A DNA stretch of 52,275 bases from Neobacillus cucumis (GCF_023715505.1 NZ_JAMBOH010000034.1:1-52275); one strand, 5' to 3'; counted from the stretch's first letter, positions 27,301 through 36,141 are shown. The notes: a model not told the origin generated them from the sequence alone. Translations and numbers: made by a program.

Positions 27301-27878
27301 CTTAATGGGTCTGCCTCGGTAAGCGGGTAAATATCAATAATGCCACCCCGTACACTAAATTCCCCAGGAGTCGATACCATCTCAGACCGGACGTAACCCA
27401 TCTTAACAAAGGTCGTTAACATCTTATCTATATTAATATCTTCTCCTAGTTTTAACGACAGCTGGTATTGTTTCCATAGTGCTTTTGGAGGAACAATCTT
27501 TTTTAATCCGGCAATTGGGACAATTAATACCCCTTTACTTTGCCTGCTCCAATAGTTTAACGCCTCAATTCGCTGGGCTTTTAATTCCGGGCTTGCAATG
27601 CTTAGCTCGGCAGCTATTAATTCATTAGCTGGAAAAAGGAAGACTTCTTTTTCACTTAATAGATTGACGAGATCATCATAGAGTTTTTGGGCTTGTAGTA
27701 GATTATGGGTGACAAGCATGATCGGCCTTTTCATCTTTTCATAGACAGAAGCAGTTAGGACGGTCCGCGATGATCCGGATAGGCCTGCAACCAGTTGTTC
27801 TTTTAATCCCTCTTCCACCCCGGCAATGATGGAGTGAACATCTTCTTGCTTTAAAAATAGTGATTTTAAACCGTTCAA
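24342..27878 (-). CDS. mfd: Transcription-repair coupling factor
   Basis: Mfd pushes stalled RNA polymerase off DNA and recruits UvrA. The 1178 residues show the UvrB-like N-terminal module, then the RNA-polymerase-interacting domain (YVVHVNHGIGKYLGIE..., near 500). The RecG-type motor follows, with Walker A GDVGYGKTEVA (near 651) and DEEQRFG (near 752). GTHRLLSKD, TATPIPRTL, GRVGRSNRVAYAY and the C-terminal TRCF domain come after. The length is as in B. subtilis. It lies between fin and spoVT. No clear terminator follows; spoVT has its own promoter in the gap. Confidence 0.98.
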   Translation of the reverse strand: MNGLKSLFLKQEDVHSIIAGVEEGLKEQLVAGLSGSSRTVLTASVYEKMKRPIMLVTHNLLQAQKLYDDLVNLLSEKEVFLFPANELIAAELSIASPELKAQRIEALNYWSRQSKGVLIVPIAGLKKIVPPKALWKQYQLSLKLGEDINIDKMLTTFVKMGYVRSEMVSTPGEFSVRGGIIDIYPLTEADPLRIELFDTEIDSIRYFSLDDQRSKEKVKEVLIGPATEVILEAEDYSRMIGKIEEGLALSLRKLKDDKAKMQLSQNISYELEQLKNGQKPDQVYKYLSLAYDRPNSLLDYLPSDGLVFVDEISRVQEMNDSLVKEEAEWYTGLLAEGQIIHDLHISHDLGAMLQRKEFPLLYMSLFLRHVANTSPQNIINITCKQMQNFHGQMHLLKAEIDRWKKGNYSILFLGPDEERVKKLERVLEDYEINASIMKGDQQLVPGKVQIMRGNLHAGFELSIQKIAVITEEELFNKRVKKSASRQKLSNAERIKSYSELKIGDYVVHVNHGIGKYLGIETLVINGIHKDYLHIRYQGSDKLYVPVEQIDLVQKYVGSEGKEPKVYKLGGSDWKKVKKKVESSVQDIADDLIKLYAEREAAVGYAFSPDGDMQREFETSFAYQETEDQLRSIHEIKKDMERSRPMDRLLCGDVGYGKTEVAIRAAFKSIADGKQVAFLVPTTILAQQHFETLRERFQDYPINIGLLSRFRTKKQQTETIKGLKAGTVDIVVGTHRLLSKDIIYHDLGLLIVDEEQRFGVTHKEKIKKLKTNVDVLTLTATPIPRTLHMSMLGVRDLSVIETPPENRFPVQTYVMEYNGSLVREAIERELARDGQVFFLYNRVEDIERKAEEISMLVPDARVTCAHGQMTENELESVMIGFLAGEFDVLVSTTIIETGVDIPNVNTLIVFDADRMGLSTLYQLRGRVGRSNRVAYAYFTYRKDKVLTEVAEKRLQAIKEFTELGSGFKIAMRDLSIRGAGNLLGAQQHGFIDSVGFDLYSQMLKEAIEERKGDLGGEVKKSVEIDLEIDAYIPDTYIKDGHQKIEMYKRFRGAESLEDIEELQAEMLDRFGEYPEEVDYLFQIAEIKVYALLNGVEQIKQVKQEVTILVNEQVTGDIDGSKIFHIGNQFGRNIIPGMEGSKLKIIIKTKEYDTAGWLHIVREMVKGVSLAKKGQGNPVN

Positions 27879-27978
27879 GGTTTCTCCTCCCTCCTTAAGA
27901 AATAATTATATTAATACAATATTTATATTAGTAAATTTTTAAACAGAAAAACGCTTTGGAGAGCTTCCAAAGCTGATT

Positions 27979-28030
27979 AGAATAGCGGAACCGCCCTTTT
28001 TAGCGGCGCACACTAGCCGCTAAGCTAGAC
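27979..28030 (+). repeat. Short derivative of the dispersed repeat
   Basis: The text GAATAGCGGAACCGCCC, then TAGCGGCGCACACTAGCCGC, then TAAGCTAGAC joins the left and right ends of the family. TAGCGGC pairs with GCCGCTA across an 8-nt loop. It lies in the 184-bp gap between fin and mfd. Confidence 0.65.
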
Positions 28031-28062
28031 TATTATCTAAGTAGATTGTTTTACCCATTATT

Positions 28063-28293
28063 TTAATGAATAAGAAAATCATATTGATGGTAATCTGGAT
28101 TTCGCTCTAATGCTTCCTGACAATCCTCGCAAATGGCTTTGATATGAATGTCACCAGATGGTTCATACGAGACCATTTCCTGTCTTTCCAGATCCGATAA
28201 TTTATGAAGGCCTAGAGTTTCTGCATGGATCGATGTTTGTTCAATAGAACCAAGTTTTGTACCACAATGACGGCAATAATAATGGATGGCCAC
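28063..28293 (-). CDS. fin: Anti-sigma-F factor Fin
   Basis: Fin (formerly YabK) binds core RNA polymerase or sigma-F to help the forespore switch from sigma-F to sigma-G. The 76-residue protein has two CxxC-type zinc knuckles, CRHC (7-10) and CEDC (near 55-58), and ends in NPDYHQYDFLIH, very close to the B. subtilis protein as I remember it. Its start (ATGGCCATCC...) has GGGAGGGA upstream, possibly as a GTG variant one codon earlier. The promoter at 28326-28356 is of the sigma-F/sigma-G type. Confidence 0.93.
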   Translation of the reverse strand: MAIHYYCRHCGTKLGSIEQTSIHAETLGLHKLSDLERQEMVSYEPSGDIHIKAICEDCQEALERNPDYHQYDFLIH

Positions 28294-28325
28294 GCCTGTC
28301 CCTCCCTAATCTAGGATTCCATTAC

Positions 28326-28356
28326 TAGTATTAACCTGATAAATGGAAGTTATTCA
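28326..28356 (-). promoter_or_regulatory. Forespore (sigma-F/sigma-G) promoter of fin
   Basis: The minus strand reads TGAATA (28351-28356), 18 bp, then AATACTA (28326-28332), about 33 nt before the start codon. It closely resembles the spoVT promoter. Confidence 0.7.
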
Positions 28357-28428
28357 ACAAGATTACTTTGTGGAGGGTTAACATTGTTTTTCTTCAATGT
28401 ATGAATGAAAGACTTGTATCATGAACAA

Positions 28429-28989
28429 TTATTGATTAAATTCATTCATAACCTGTAGAAATGGCTTCTTTAGCCAAGCAGCACATGCATCTGCGCTTCT
28501 TTTTACCGCTTCCTCAGTAAAAGGTCTTTCCTCCTGGCGAAAACGTCCTAGGACATAATCAGGTACGCTCATTCCTGGAGCTGGCCGGTTAATTCCTATC
28601 CGAATCCGGTTAAACTCCTGCGTCCCCAGATGGGCAACAGTAGACTTAATTCCGTTATGCCCTCCTGGACTCCCTTTTTGGCGAAGTCTTATTTTGCCAA
28701 CAGGCAGATCCAGGTCATCATAAATGATTAATAAATCCTCTAACTCTATTTGATAGTAATCCATGACCGCCCGGATCGATTCCCCTGATAAGTTCATATA
28801 GGTTAATGGTTTTAAAAGTAACACCTTTTCCCCGTTATGTAGGCCAATCCCATATACGCCCTTAAATTTTGATTGATTTAACGGAATAGAGAATTGATCA
28901 GAGAGCGTGTCGATTACCTCAAAGCCAATATTATGTCTAGTTTGATCGTATTGTTTTCCAGGGTTTCCTAAACCTACGATTAATTTCAT
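28429..28989 (-). CDS. pth: Peptidyl-tRNA hydrolase
   Basis: Pth (spoVC in B. subtilis) frees tRNA from peptidyl-tRNA that has dropped off ribosomes. The 186-residue form starting [14 protein letters not shown] has the catalytic His19 in TRHNIGF, Asn9, and the [20 protein letters not shown] region. I use the ATG at 28989, where AGGTGG is 8 nt upstream. The frame is open to 29049, but those 20 codons are not part of the family and read through the SD. Confidence 0.96.
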   Translation of the reverse strand: MKLIVGLGNPGKQYDQTRHNIGFEVIDTLSDQFSIPLNQSKFKGVYGIGLHNGEKVLLLKPLTYMNLSGESIRAVMDYYQIELEDLLIIYDDLDLPVGKIRLRQKGSPGGHNGIKSTVAHLGTQEFNRIRIGINRPAPGMSVPDYVLGRFRQEERPFTEEAVKRSADACAAWLKKPFLQVMNEFNQ

Positions 28990-29082
28990 CTGTGTTCCCA
29001 CCTCTTCCGGTTTAGTCATCCTTCTAAAAATTTTTCGGAACATCGCCATTCTCCCATAATAACATGATTTCCTTAATTATGC

Positions 29083-29115
29083 GTTAAAAGACGTAACCTT
29101 AAATAGGTTACGTCT
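29083..29115 (-). terminator. Terminator after ctc
   Basis: AGACGTAACC / GGTTACGTCT (29089-29098, 29106-29115) forms a perfect 10-bp stem, followed by TTTTAA on the minus strand. The T run is short. Confidence 0.7.
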
Positions 29116-29142
29116 CGAACTCTTAAACTTTGATTACTGCCT

Positions 29143-29183
29143 AGAAGCTAGTGTCCTTCGCTAAATGGATGCTTTTAGCTTTT
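29143..29183 (-). repeat. Decayed short copy of the dispersed repeat
   Basis: GCTAGTGTCCTTCGC followed by GGATGCTTTTAGCTTTTC resembles the two ends of copy B2 (inverted) joined together. It lies between the ctc stop and its terminator. The match is partial. Confidence 0.4.
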
Positions 29184-29813
29184 CTATTCTGGAGTAGTTT
29201 CTCTGCCTTCTTCGTTGTCAGGATGACCTTCCTGCTGCTGCTCACCTGAGTTAATTTCTTCTTCCTGTCTTGGAGGTAAGATGGAAGCAACCACTTCCTC
29301 ATCCTCATGATTAATAGTAAAGCCGCCGCCGGTTGGGATATTCCCTACTAGAATAGTTTCGCCAACTTGAAGGTTGCTGATATCCACTTCAATTTGCTGG
29401 GGGATATTATCCGGAGTGGATGTAATCGATAATTGGTGGATAGATTGCTGCAAGACACCGCCATCTTTCACGCCAATCGCTTCGCCAACAAGTGCAAGCC
29501 TGACTTCCACATTAATTTTGGAGGATTTGTCTACTGCTAAGAAATCAACATGAAGGATTTCCTTTTTAAACGAATCCTCTTGATAATCCGATAAAATGAC
29601 ATCGTACTTATTGCCATCGACATCAAGAGAAATGACACCGTTCCTGCCGACTGTCCGGATGGTTTTGGTTAAATCTGCAGAACTCACAAATACCGGTTTA
29701 CTTTCAACATTTGCTCCATATACCACTGCGGGGATATTTCCATTATTACGGAGTTGTTTCGTTGCCGAATGACGGAGTTCCTTCCGTTCTTTTGCTTGTA
29801 AAACAGTACTCAT
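29184..29813 (-). CDS. ctc: General stress protein Ctc (ribosomal protein L25/TL5 family)
   Basis: This protein binds 5S rRNA and is a general-stress member of the L25 family. The 209 residues contain an N-terminal L25 domain (about 1-95; LRHSATKQLRNNGNIPAVVY, IRTVGRNGVISLDVDG, HVDFLAVD) and the C-terminal TL5 beta domain. A Glu/Gln-rich tail follows. The sigma-B promoter at 29856-29881 and the terminator make it a one-gene unit, as expected for ctc. Confidence 0.95.
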   Translation of the reverse strand: MSTVLQAKERKELRHSATKQLRNNGNIPAVVYGANVESKPVFVSSADLTKTIRTVGRNGVISLDVDGNKYDVILSDYQEDSFKKEILHVDFLAVDKSSKINVEVRLALVGEAIGVKDGGVLQQSIHQLSITSTPDNIPQQIEVDISNLQVGETILVGNIPTGGGFTINHEDEEVVASILPPRQEEEINSGEQQQEGHPDNEEGRETTPE

Positions 29814-29855
29814 ATGTTAGATACCCTCCTATTTTTTAAGGCTGTCTATATAAAA

Positions 29856-29881
29856 ATGCCCTAAAATAGGAAGGTCTAAAC
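29856..29881 (-). promoter_or_regulatory. sigma-B promoter of ctc
   Basis: The minus strand has GTTTAG (29876-29881), 14 bp, then GGGCAT (29856-29861), matching the sigma-B consensus GTTTAA / GGGWAT at 10 of 12 positions. It lies in the prs-ctc gap, starting within about 10 nt of the prs stop. Confidence 0.8.
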
Positions 29882-29890
29882 ATTTCTTTA

Positions 29891-30847
29891 TTAATCAAAT
29901 AATGTCGAAACTGACTGTTCTTCGTGAACGCGGATAATTGCTTCGCCAAGTAATGGCGCAACAGAGAGATGAATAATTTTATCCATATTTTTCTCTTCAG
30001 GAAGCTCAATCGAGTTGGTGATCACTAATTCTTTTATTTTTGAATTTTGAATTCTGTCAATTGCTGGACCACTCAACACAGGGTGTGTACAGCAGGCGTA
30101 TACTTCTTGTGCTCCATTTTCCACTAAGGCATTAGCTGCAAGGGTAATCGTACCTGCTGTATCAATAATATCATCGATTAAGATCGCGATCTTACCTTCA
30201 ATGTTACCAACTATATTCATAACTTCTGCAACATTTGGTCTTGGACGGCGTTTATCGATAATAGCAATTGGAGCCTTTAAACGCTCTGCCAATTTACGTG
30301 CTCTTGTTACACCGCCATGGTCTGGGGAAACAATGACCACGTCACCATTGAATTGACGGCTTTTAAAATACTCTGCTAAAATCGGCACACCCATAAGATG
30401 GTCAGTTGGGATTTCAAAGAAGCCTTGAATTTGCGGCGCATGAAGGTCCAGACAGATTACTCTGGTTGCTCCAGCAGTTTCAAGCAGGTTCGCCACTAAT
30501 TTAGCTGTGATTGGCTCACGAGCACGTGCTTTACGATCTTGACGCGCATAGCCATAATAAGGCATAACAATGTTGATGGTTTTTGCAGAAGCTCGCTTTA
30601 AGGCATCAATCATGATAAGTAATTCCATGATATGCTCATTAACAGGCTGGCTCGTTGATTGAATAACATAGACATCACAACCGCGGATACTTTCTTCAAT
30701 ATTGATTTGAATCTCACCGTCACTAAATCTGGTTACAGAGCATTTTCCAAGCTCAACGCCAATGAATTTTGCAATTTCTCTTGCCAAAGGCATATTTGAG
30801 TTCAAACTAAATACTTTTAAATTCGGATCTAAATACTGATTAGACAT
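29891..30847 (-). CDS. prs: Ribose-phosphate pyrophosphokinase
   Basis: Prs makes PRPP, the common precursor for purines, pyrimidines, histidine and tryptophan. The 318 residues show [10 protein letters not shown], the [18 protein letters not shown] loop, [26 protein letters not shown] and the PRPP loop [14 protein letters not shown]. It follows glmU by 24 nt with a strong GGAGGG SD, so the two are co-transcribed as in B. subtilis (gcaD-prs). Confidence 0.98.
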   Translation of the reverse strand: MSNQYLDPNLKVFSLNSNMPLAREIAKFIGVELGKCSVTRFSDGEIQINIEESIRGCDVYVIQSTSQPVNEHIMELLIMIDALKRASAKTINIVMPYYGYARQDRKARAREPITAKLVANLLETAGATRVICLDLHAPQIQGFFEIPTDHLMGVPILAEYFKSRQFNGDVVIVSPDHGGVTRARKLAERLKAPIAIIDKRRPRPNVAEVMNIVGNIEGKIAILIDDIIDTAGTITLAANALVENGAQEVYACCTHPVLSGPAIDRIQNSKIKELVITNSIELPEEKNMDKIIHLSVAPLLGEAIIRVHEEQSVSTLFD

Positions 30848-30871
30848 GATTGCCCTCCAATTGTAATAGCT

Positions 30872-32245
30872 TTATTTCTTAAGATTAAGTTTCTGAACGT
30901 AACCCTCTTTATTAACTTGTTTTGCACGAGCAATCGCTAAAGCCTCTTCTGGCACATTCTTTGTGATCGTCGAACCCGCAGCAACATAAGAGCCTTTTTT
31001 AATGGTGACTGGGGCAACTAAATTAGAATTACAGCCAATAAAGACACCATCTTCAATTTTTGTTAAGTATTTATTTTTTCCATCGTAATTAACTGTTATG
31101 GAGCCGCAGCCAATGTTTACATCACTGCCCACCTCGGCATCCCCAATATAGCTTAGATGTGAGGCTTTACTTCCTTTTCCAAAGACCGCCTTTTTAATCT
31201 CGACAAAGTTGCCAATTTTGACTTCATCTAAGATGGTGGAATCAGGACGAATGTGTGCAAATGGCCCAATGTTAACATGAGAACCAATGGAGCTTTTAAA
31301 AGCGGCTGATTGACGAATAACCGTTTCATTCCCGATTTCACATGTATCAATTTCAGAGTTTGGCCCTATTATACATTCTGTACCTATTTTTGATTGACCT
31401 TTAATGATGGTTCCTGGATAGATAACCGTATCTTGCCCAATTTCGACATCTGCTTCTATGTAAGTATTTGCAGGGTCAATAATCGTTACCCCATTACGCA
31501 TATGGGATTCATTAATTCTTGAACGCATAATCTTTTCCGCTTCTGCTAAGGCAACTCGGTCATTTACACCTAAGGTTTCTTCAAATTCATCAGTTTGATA
31601 GGCAGTAACTACTTCACCTTGTTTCTTCAAAATCTCAATCACATCTGGTAAGTAGTATTCCCCTTGTACATTATCGTTTGAAACATTTTTTAAAGCCTCA
31701 AACAATGCCCGGTTGTCAAAACAATAGGTACCTGTGTTAATTTCATTAATTTCCCGCTCTTCTTCGGTAGCATCTTTATGCTCGACAATCTTTTCGACCA
31801 GCCCCTCTTGATTGCGGATAATGCGTCCGTATCCTGTTGGGTTATCAATTTTAGCAGTGAGGATGGTTGCTTTTGCCGATAATTGTTCATGGTGTTTAAA
31901 TAGAGACTCCATTGTTTCGGCTTTAATTAACGGGGTATCACCACAAACAACGATCGTTATACCTTCTTTTCCCTCTAAGCTTTCTTGAGCTTGCATAACC
32001 GCATGGGCAGTGCCCAGCTGTTCTTTTTGTAATGCATAGAAACTTCTATCACCTAATTGCGCTTGAACCAATTCAGCTCCGTGGCCGATGATTGTGACCA
32101 TTTCTTTAATATTAAGCTTTGTTATTTGATCAACTACATGTTGTACCATAGGTTTACCGCACACTGGGTGTAAAACTTTATAAAGCTTAGATTTCATCCG
32201 CGTTCCTTGCCCTGCAGCCAAAATCACAGCATAACGATTAGGCAT
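30872..32245 (-). CDS. glmU: Bifunctional GlcNAc-1-phosphate uridylyltransferase / acetyltransferase
   Basis: GlmU (gcaD) makes UDP-N-acetylglucosamine for wall synthesis. The N-terminal pyrophosphorylase has [19 protein letters not shown] and the C-terminal half (about 250-457) is a left-handed beta helix of hexapeptide repeats, with the acetyltransferase His in [21 protein letters not shown] start at ATG 32245, 7 nt after GGAGG; the TTG two codons upstream is too close to the SD. That gives 457 residues. The sigma-A promoter lies at 32282-32310. Confidence 0.97.
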   Translation of the reverse strand: MPNRYAVILAAGQGTRMKSKLYKVLHPVCGKPMVQHVVDQITKLNIKEMVTIIGHGAELVQAQLGDRSFYALQKEQLGTAHAVMQAQESLEGKEGITIVVCGDTPLIKAETMESLFKHHEQLSAKATILTAKIDNPTGYGRIIRNQEGLVEKIVEHKDATEEEREINEINTGTYCFDNRALFEALKNVSNDNVQGEYYLPDVIEILKKQGEVVTAYQTDEFEETLGVNDRVALAEAEKIMRSRINESHMRNGVTIIDPANTYIEADVEIGQDTVIYPGTIIKGQSKIGTECIIGPNSEIDTCEIGNETVIRQSAAFKSSIGSHVNIGPFAHIRPDSTILDEVKIGNFVEIKKAVFGKGSKASHLSYIGDAEVGSDVNIGCGSITVNYDGKNKYLTKIEDGVFIGCNSNLVAPVTIKKGSYVAAGSTITKNVPEEALAIARAKQVNKEGYVQKLNLKK

Positions 32246-32281
32246 GTTCAATCCTCCAATTTACCTTTTTATCCATTAAAA

Positions 32282-32310
32282 ATATTAACGTAAATGAGCT
32301 CGCTTTTCAA
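32282..32310 (-). promoter_or_regulatory. sigma-A promoter of glmU-prs
   Basis: The minus strand has TTGAAA (32305-32310), a 17-bp spacer and TAATAT (32282-32287), 37 nt before the glmU start. Confidence 0.75.
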
Positions 32311-32405
32311 GGAATGATGGGAAAGTGTCTAATTTTGTCATATTATGTAGAATGAAAACTAGAATAGAAAATGATTGGAGGGGTTTGTTTCTGGGGGTAT
32401 AATAC

Positions 32406-32436
32406 AATAAAAAGAGCCTTCACAGAAGAAAGGCCC
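32406..32436 (-). terminator. Terminator after spoVG
   Basis: GAGCCTT / AAGGCCC (32414-32420, 32430-32436) makes a 7-bp stem with one wobble, followed by TTTTTATT on the minus strand. Confidence 0.8.
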
Positions 32437-32451
32437 TAGTTGTTAAAATCC

Positions 32452-32742
32452 TTAGGAAGCTCCGGCTTCTTCAAATTCTACTTCCAATTCACCTAATCGG
32501 TGATACTCTGCCAAGACGGCTTCTTGGATTTTACCACGTGTTCCTGAATTGATTGGATGCGCAATGTCACGAAATTCTCCATCTGGAGTACGTTTACTTG
32601 GCATAGCTACAAATAAACCGTTGTTTCCGTCAATAACACGGATGTCATGAACGACAAATTCATTATCCAATGTGATTGATGCAATCGCTCTCATTCTTCC
32701 ATCCGTATTAACCCGGCGTAATCTTACGTCAGTTACTTCCAT
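32452..32742 (-). CDS. spoVG: Septation / RNA-binding regulator SpoVG
   Basis: SpoVG affects septation and spore cortex and binds nucleic acid in several Gram-positives. The 96-residue protein is the full family ([20 protein letters not shown] at the start, [20 protein letters not shown] near the C terminus, acidic tail). It is a one-gene unit between its sigma-H promoter (32786-32812) and a terminator. The ATG has a GGGTGTG-type SD. Confidence 0.97.
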   Translation of the reverse strand: MEVTDVRLRRVNTDGRMRAIASITLDNEFVVHDIRVIDGNNGLFVAMPSKRTPDGEFRDIAHPINSGTRGKIQEAVLAEYHRLGELEVEFEEAGAS

Positions 32743-32785
32743 GTGCTCACACCCTTTTTGGTTATATAAAATGCTAGTTAAATAA

Positions 32786-32812
32786 ATTCAACAATTAATT
32801 GTATTATCCTTC
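32786..32812 (-). promoter_or_regulatory. sigma-H promoter of spoVG with upstream A/T-rich box
   Basis: The minus strand has GAAGGATAA (32804-32812), 11 bp, then GTTGAAT (32786-32792), a full match to the sigma-H consensus RnAGGAWWW-N11/12-RnnGAAT. A long A/T-rich block (about 32813-32840) lies just upstream, as at the B. subtilis gene where AbrB binds. Confidence 0.88.
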
Positions 32813-32930
32813 TTTAATTTTTATTTTTTTTTGAAAAGTTAGGGCAAAATCGTGAACATTTGTAGGAATAAACGTTTTCAACACGTAAATCATAGAAAAT
32901 AGTCGGTGAAATAAGCCTTTCGCATTATAA

Positions 32931-33175
32931 GAAAAGCGCAAGCGCCTTGGTCAGCCCCAACAAGCATAAGACGAGCTGGCCGAAAGGTGGCTTTTTAACC
33001 TTTGGGACGGATTGATCTAAATGTAGAGGCGACTGTTCAGGGACTCTAGGCCAAGACGCACCCTGTAAGAAGGCGTTTTTTGCCTTCTTCATGGGATTGC
33101 TGGACTTGCGTCCCAAGGAGCGGCAACTGGATAAGCTGTAGACCATCGAGGGGCTGGGTGCTGGCGCTGGACGAT
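32931..33175 (+). repeat. Dispersed repeat, family A, near full-length copy (A2)
   Basis: This closely matches A1 (491-765) through both hairpins (AAAGGT/ACCTTT; GAAGGC/GCCTTC) and the GGATAAGCTGTAGACCATCG segment. The end stem GCGCC-AGCCCC pairs with GGGGCT-GGTGC. It fills the gap between ridA and the spoVG promoter. The open frame seen in A1 is stopped by TAG here. Confidence 0.88.
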
Positions 33176-33197
33176 TAAATAAAAAAAAGCACTCGGA

Positions 33198-33572
33198 TTA
33201 CTTCACGAGCGCTACAACTTCGATTTCAACTAGTGCATCTTTTGGTAAACGGGCCACCTCTACACAAGAACGGGCCGGTTTATGTTTGGAAAAATACTCA
33301 CCATAGACTTCATTCACTGCAGCAAATTCATCCATATTTTTAATAAAAACAGTTGCCTTCACTACCGTTTCAAGCGATGCTCCTGCTTCAGCTAATACAG
33401 CCTGTAGGTTCTTAAATACTTGATGGGTCTGTTCCTTCACATCACCTGTTACCATAATCCCTTCAGCCGTCAATGGGATTTGCCCAGAGCTGTAAAATAA
33501 ATTATTGACAACAATTCCTTGGGAATACGGCCCAATTGCTGCCGGTGCTTGATTGGTTTGAACTACTTTCAT
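33198..33572 (-). CDS. ridA: Reactive intermediate deaminase RidA (YabJ)
   Basis: RidA hydrolyses reactive enamines or imines. The 124-residue trimeric YjgF-fold protein has [20 protein letters not shown] at 13-32 in its entirety and the catalytic arginine in [19 protein letters not shown] near the end (quoted pieces overlap the family signature). I use ATG 33572, 8 nt after GGAGG; upstream codons to 33614 overlap purR. It follows purR by one base and in B. subtilis (yabJ) is in the purR operon. Confidence 0.95.
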   Translation of the reverse strand: MKVVQTNQAPAAIGPYSQGIVVNNLFYSSGQIPLTAEGIMVTGDVKEQTHQVFKNLQAVLAEAGASLETVVKATVFIKNMDEFAAVNEVYGEYFSKHKPARSCVEVARLPKDALVEIEVVALVK

Positions 33573-33573
33573 G

Positions 33574-34401
33574 TTAACCCCTCCATATATTAAAATAATT
33601 CCCCGCTTGTACACTAATCTTTTTTTCTTTTACATCTACATCTGCTAATTGTACCAGCGATAAATATTCATCCACTAACCGTTCCTGTATTTTCTCATCT
33701 TCGACTAATACAGCAATTCCAGCAAGCTGGGAATTAAATTCCTCAAGCATACTGATCATTCCCATTACCGTTCCGCCTGCTTTCATAAAATCATCCACAA
33801 TGAGGACACGGGAATCTTGTCTCATGCTTTTTTTAGAAAGTACCATTGTTTGAATCCTTTTTGCAGAACCTGAAACATAATTAATACTAACCGTTGGTCC
33901 CTCTGTCACTTTACTGTCTCTGCGAACAATCACAACCGGAACATTTAATTGGCTTGCAACTGCATATGCTAAAGGAATCCCCTTCGTCGCTACTGTCATG
34001 ACCACATCAATTTTAGTGTCAGCATAAGCAGACGCGATAATTCGTCCGGCCTTTTGAACAATTTGTGGGTCCCCCAAAATATCAGTTAAATACAAATAAC
34101 CGCCAGGTAATAGCCGTTCGGGATTGGCAATTAACTGACAAAGTTCATTTACAAAAGGTTCCGCTTTTTCCCGGCTTACCTTTACAAAAAATTTCACACC
34201 ACCGGCAGCTCCCGGTACTGTTTGCAAAGTTCCAATTCCTCGTTGCTCAAAGGTCTCCTTCACGATCGCTAAATCTTCACTAATCGAAGACTTTGCTGAA
34301 TCATATCGATCCGCAAAAAAGGTGAGCGGAACAAGCTGGCGAGGATGATCTAGTAAATAATTTGTCATATCAATCAAACGTTCACTGCGACGAAATTTCA
34401 T
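33574..34401 (-). CDS. purR: Purine operon repressor PurR
   Basis: PurR represses purine genes and is released by PRPP. The 275 residues have an N-terminal winged helix (about 1-73: [34 protein letters not shown]) and a C-terminal PRTase-like domain with the PRPP loop [14 protein letters not shown]. The SD is GGGAGGG close to the ATG. The 56-bp upstream gap contains AATCCGAATGTT on the plus strand, a loose half-match to a PurBox. Self-regulation is possible but weakly supported. Confidence 0.96.
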   Translation of the reverse strand: MKFRRSERLIDMTNYLLDHPRQLVPLTFFADRYDSAKSSISEDLAIVKETFEQRGIGTLQTVPGAAGGVKFFVKVSREKAEPFVNELCQLIANPERLLPGGYLYLTDILGDPQIVQKAGRIIASAYADTKIDVVMTVATKGIPLAYAVASQLNVPVVIVRRDSKVTEGPTVSINYVSGSAKRIQTMVLSKKSMRQDSRVLIVDDFMKAGGTVMGMISMLEEFNSQLAGIAVLVEDEKIQERLVDEYLSLVQLADVDVKEKKISVQAGNYFNIWRG

Positions 34402-34457
34402 ATCTACCCTCCCAGAATCCGAATGTTTTAATTAAAGGATACCATTATTGTACGCCT

Positions 34458-35327
34458 TTAATCAAGCGAATGTCGTTCTCCCAGCATTCGAACTGCAAAA
34501 ACTTGGTCGCAAAAACCTCTTAATCCATTATAGATTCGATGCATTCTTGAATCATGCTGAACAATTCCAAATACGGTTGGGCCGCTTCCGCTCATTAGCA
34601 CTGCATCCGCACCAAAGCGCTTCATTTGCTCTTTAATTTGGGCCACTTCCGGGTGTAAATTCAGAGTCACACCTTCAAGCACGTTTCCGACGTTATCACA
34701 AACACGTTGGTAGTTATGTTCCTTTATGGCCTGGATCATCTCATAGATATCCGGGTGTTTTGTTCCATTCAGTTCAAGCCGGCGATAAACTTCGGCGGTT
34801 GAAACCCCAATAAAAGGTTTGGCTAAAATAACCCAACATGTTGGCGGCGGCGGAAGTTCTTTAATGATTTCACCTCGGCCTTTTGCCAGGGCTGTGCCTC
34901 CGTAGACACAAAAGGAAACATCTGAGCCGATTTCGCTGCCGAGCGTGGCTAGTTCATCCAAACTTAAGCCAAGACCCCAGAGCTTATTTAAACCCCTTAA
35001 GGTTGCTGCAGCATCACTGCTGCCTCCTGCTAAACCGGCCGCTACAGGAATTGTTTTTTCGATCGAAATCAATACACCCTTCTTTACATCAAAACGATCC
35101 TTTAACAACTGTGCCGCCTGATAAGCTAAATTACGCTGATCATCCGGCACATAGCGATTATGAGAAAGAATATGTATTTTATCTTTTTCTAGTAAGGATA
35201 GTTCTACCCGGTCGGCCAAATCAATCGTCGTCATGATCATTTCAACCTCATGATAGCCATCAGGGCGTTTATGTAAAACATCTAATGCTAAATTTATTTT
35301 AGCCGGTGCTTTGACTAAAAGCTTCAC
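34458..35327 (-). CDS. ispE: 4-diphosphocytidyl-2-C-methyl-D-erythritol kinase
   Basis: IspE phosphorylates CDP-ME in the MEP isoprenoid pathway. As a GHMP kinase it has [13 protein letters not shown] (about 94-106), [12 protein letters not shown] at the N terminus and the C-terminal [10 protein letters not shown] motif. I start at GTG 35327 (289 residues, begins [10 protein letters not shown]), with AGGTG 5 nt upstream and agreement with relatives. The longer frame to 35390 has no SD. Between it and sspF is the sspF terminator. Confidence 0.95.
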   Translation of the reverse strand: MKLLVKAPAKINLALDVLHKRPDGYHEVEMIMTTIDLADRVELSLLEKDKIHILSHNRYVPDDQRNLAYQAAQLLKDRFDVKKGVLISIEKTIPVAAGLAGGSSDAAATLRGLNKLWGLGLSLDELATLGSEIGSDVSFCVYGGTALAKGRGEIIKELPPPPTCWVILAKPFIGVSTAEVYRRLELNGTKHPDIYEMIQAIKEHNYQRVCDNVGNVLEGVTLNLHPEVAQIKEQMKRFGADAVLMSGSGPTVFGIVQHDSRMHRIYNGLRGFCDQVFAVRMLGERHSLD

Positions 35328-35511
35328 TACGTCACCTACTTTTGTTTTGTCCAATAAGTACCCAAGGGGTGCTTCTGCATACGATTCCAAAAATCCACAT
35401 TTTGTCCTATTTTACCACAAAAAGATAAATGTAAGACGTCAGATATGAGATATCTATCCAATTTTATTATTATATCAGTCGTTTTACGTCGAAAAAAGCC
35501 ACTTTTTGGAC

Positions 35512-35548
35512 AAAAAAAGGGCCAGTGCACAAATTCCTTGCACTGACC
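35512..35548 (-). terminator. Terminator after sspF
   Basis: GGTCAGTGCA / TGCACTGGCC (35539-35548 with 35520-35529) forms a 10-bp stem with one wobble, followed by T7 on the minus strand. Confidence 0.9.
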
Positions 35549-35563
35549 AAGCTGTGGTGTTAG

Positions 35564-35749
35564 TTAAGATTGGCGATTTTGATCGACTAGCTGCTGTTGC
35601 GCGAGTTCAATGGCACGCTTCACCATATTCCCTGCATCCTTTGCTCGGATACCGCCCCAGCCTTCTTTCTGAACCACATCATAAAAACCAAGTTCCTTTG
35701 CTAGCTCCTCTTTAAAGCGATGAGACATAATCCCTTTTCTTCGGCCCAT
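35564..35749 (-). CDS. sspF: Small acid-soluble spore protein SspF
   Basis: The 61-residue protein is an alpha/beta-type SASP relative that coats spore DNA. It has the family halves [15 protein letters not shown] and [15 protein letters not shown], and [11 protein letters not shown] in between. It starts MGRRKGIMS like B. subtilis SspF. A sigma-G promoter (35781-35810) and a terminator flank it. The SD is GGGGTTG-type with modest strength. Confidence 0.95.
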   Translation of the reverse strand: MGRRKGIMSHRFKEELAKELGFYDVVQKEGWGGIRAKDAGNMVKRAIELAQQQLVDQNRQS

Positions 35750-35780
35750 CTAAACAACCCCTTTCATACCACAGCATTCT

Positions 35781-35810
35781 TAGTATGTAAAAGAGTATCC
35801 ATTTTCATGA
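35781..35810 (-). promoter_or_regulatory. sigma-G promoter of sspF
   Basis: The minus strand has TCATG (35806-35810; consensus GMATR), 18 bp, then a perfect CATACTA (35781-35787), 31 nt before the start codon. Confidence 0.75.
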
Positions 35811-35833
35811 AGGTTTTTGAATTTATATACAGC

Positions 35834-35860
35834 AAAAAGCAGTAAACTTTCGTTTACTGC
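35834..35860 (-). terminator. Terminator after veg
   Basis: GCAGTAAAC / GTTTACTGC (35839-35847, 35852-35860) is a perfect 9-bp stem with a 4-nt loop, followed by TTTTT on the minus strand. Confidence 0.9.
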
Positions 35861-35877
35861 CACCCATTGCTTATATA

Positions 35878-36141
35878 CTAGCTTAAAGCTACATGTCCTG
35901 CTGCATCATCATAGAAAGTAATTTGAACTGTTTCCGTTAAAACATCCGCATAGCTGTATGAAACACGTTCGAACGAATTTTCATCTTGATCTAACTCAAT
36001 AACAAAAACAGATGGGTAAGTTTCTGCTAGAACTCCAGAACGTTCAATTGTTTTCCTGCGTCCACCATTGGCTTTCAGCAATAATCTTTTTCCCAAATTC
36101 GTGTCAAGAGCCTTTTTAATATCGGCTAAGGTTTTTGGCAT
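35878..36141 (-). CDS. veg: Veg protein
   Basis: Veg is a small conserved protein that in B. subtilis stimulates biofilm matrix genes, seemingly by acting on SinR. The 87-residue form starting [12 protein letters not shown] has [20 protein letters not shown] and the Sm-like beta core [21 protein letters not shown] chose ATG 36141, preceded by GAGGTGG; the longer frame (to 36192) runs through the promoter. Two strong sigma-A promoters drive it. Confidence 0.95.
   Translation of the reverse strand: MPKTLADIKKALDTNLGKRLLLKANGGRRKTIERSGVLAETYPSVFVIELDQDENSFERVSYSYADVLTETVQITFYDDAAGHVALS

Noticed and set aside
32925..33146. 73-codon open frame on the minus strand
   Set aside because: It is the antisense of repeat A2 and has no family similarity or SD.
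34402..34457. PurBox at purR
   Set aside because: The best stretch (AATCCGAATGTT on the plus strand) matches only about 10 of 13 positions and only one copy is present, so I did not call it.
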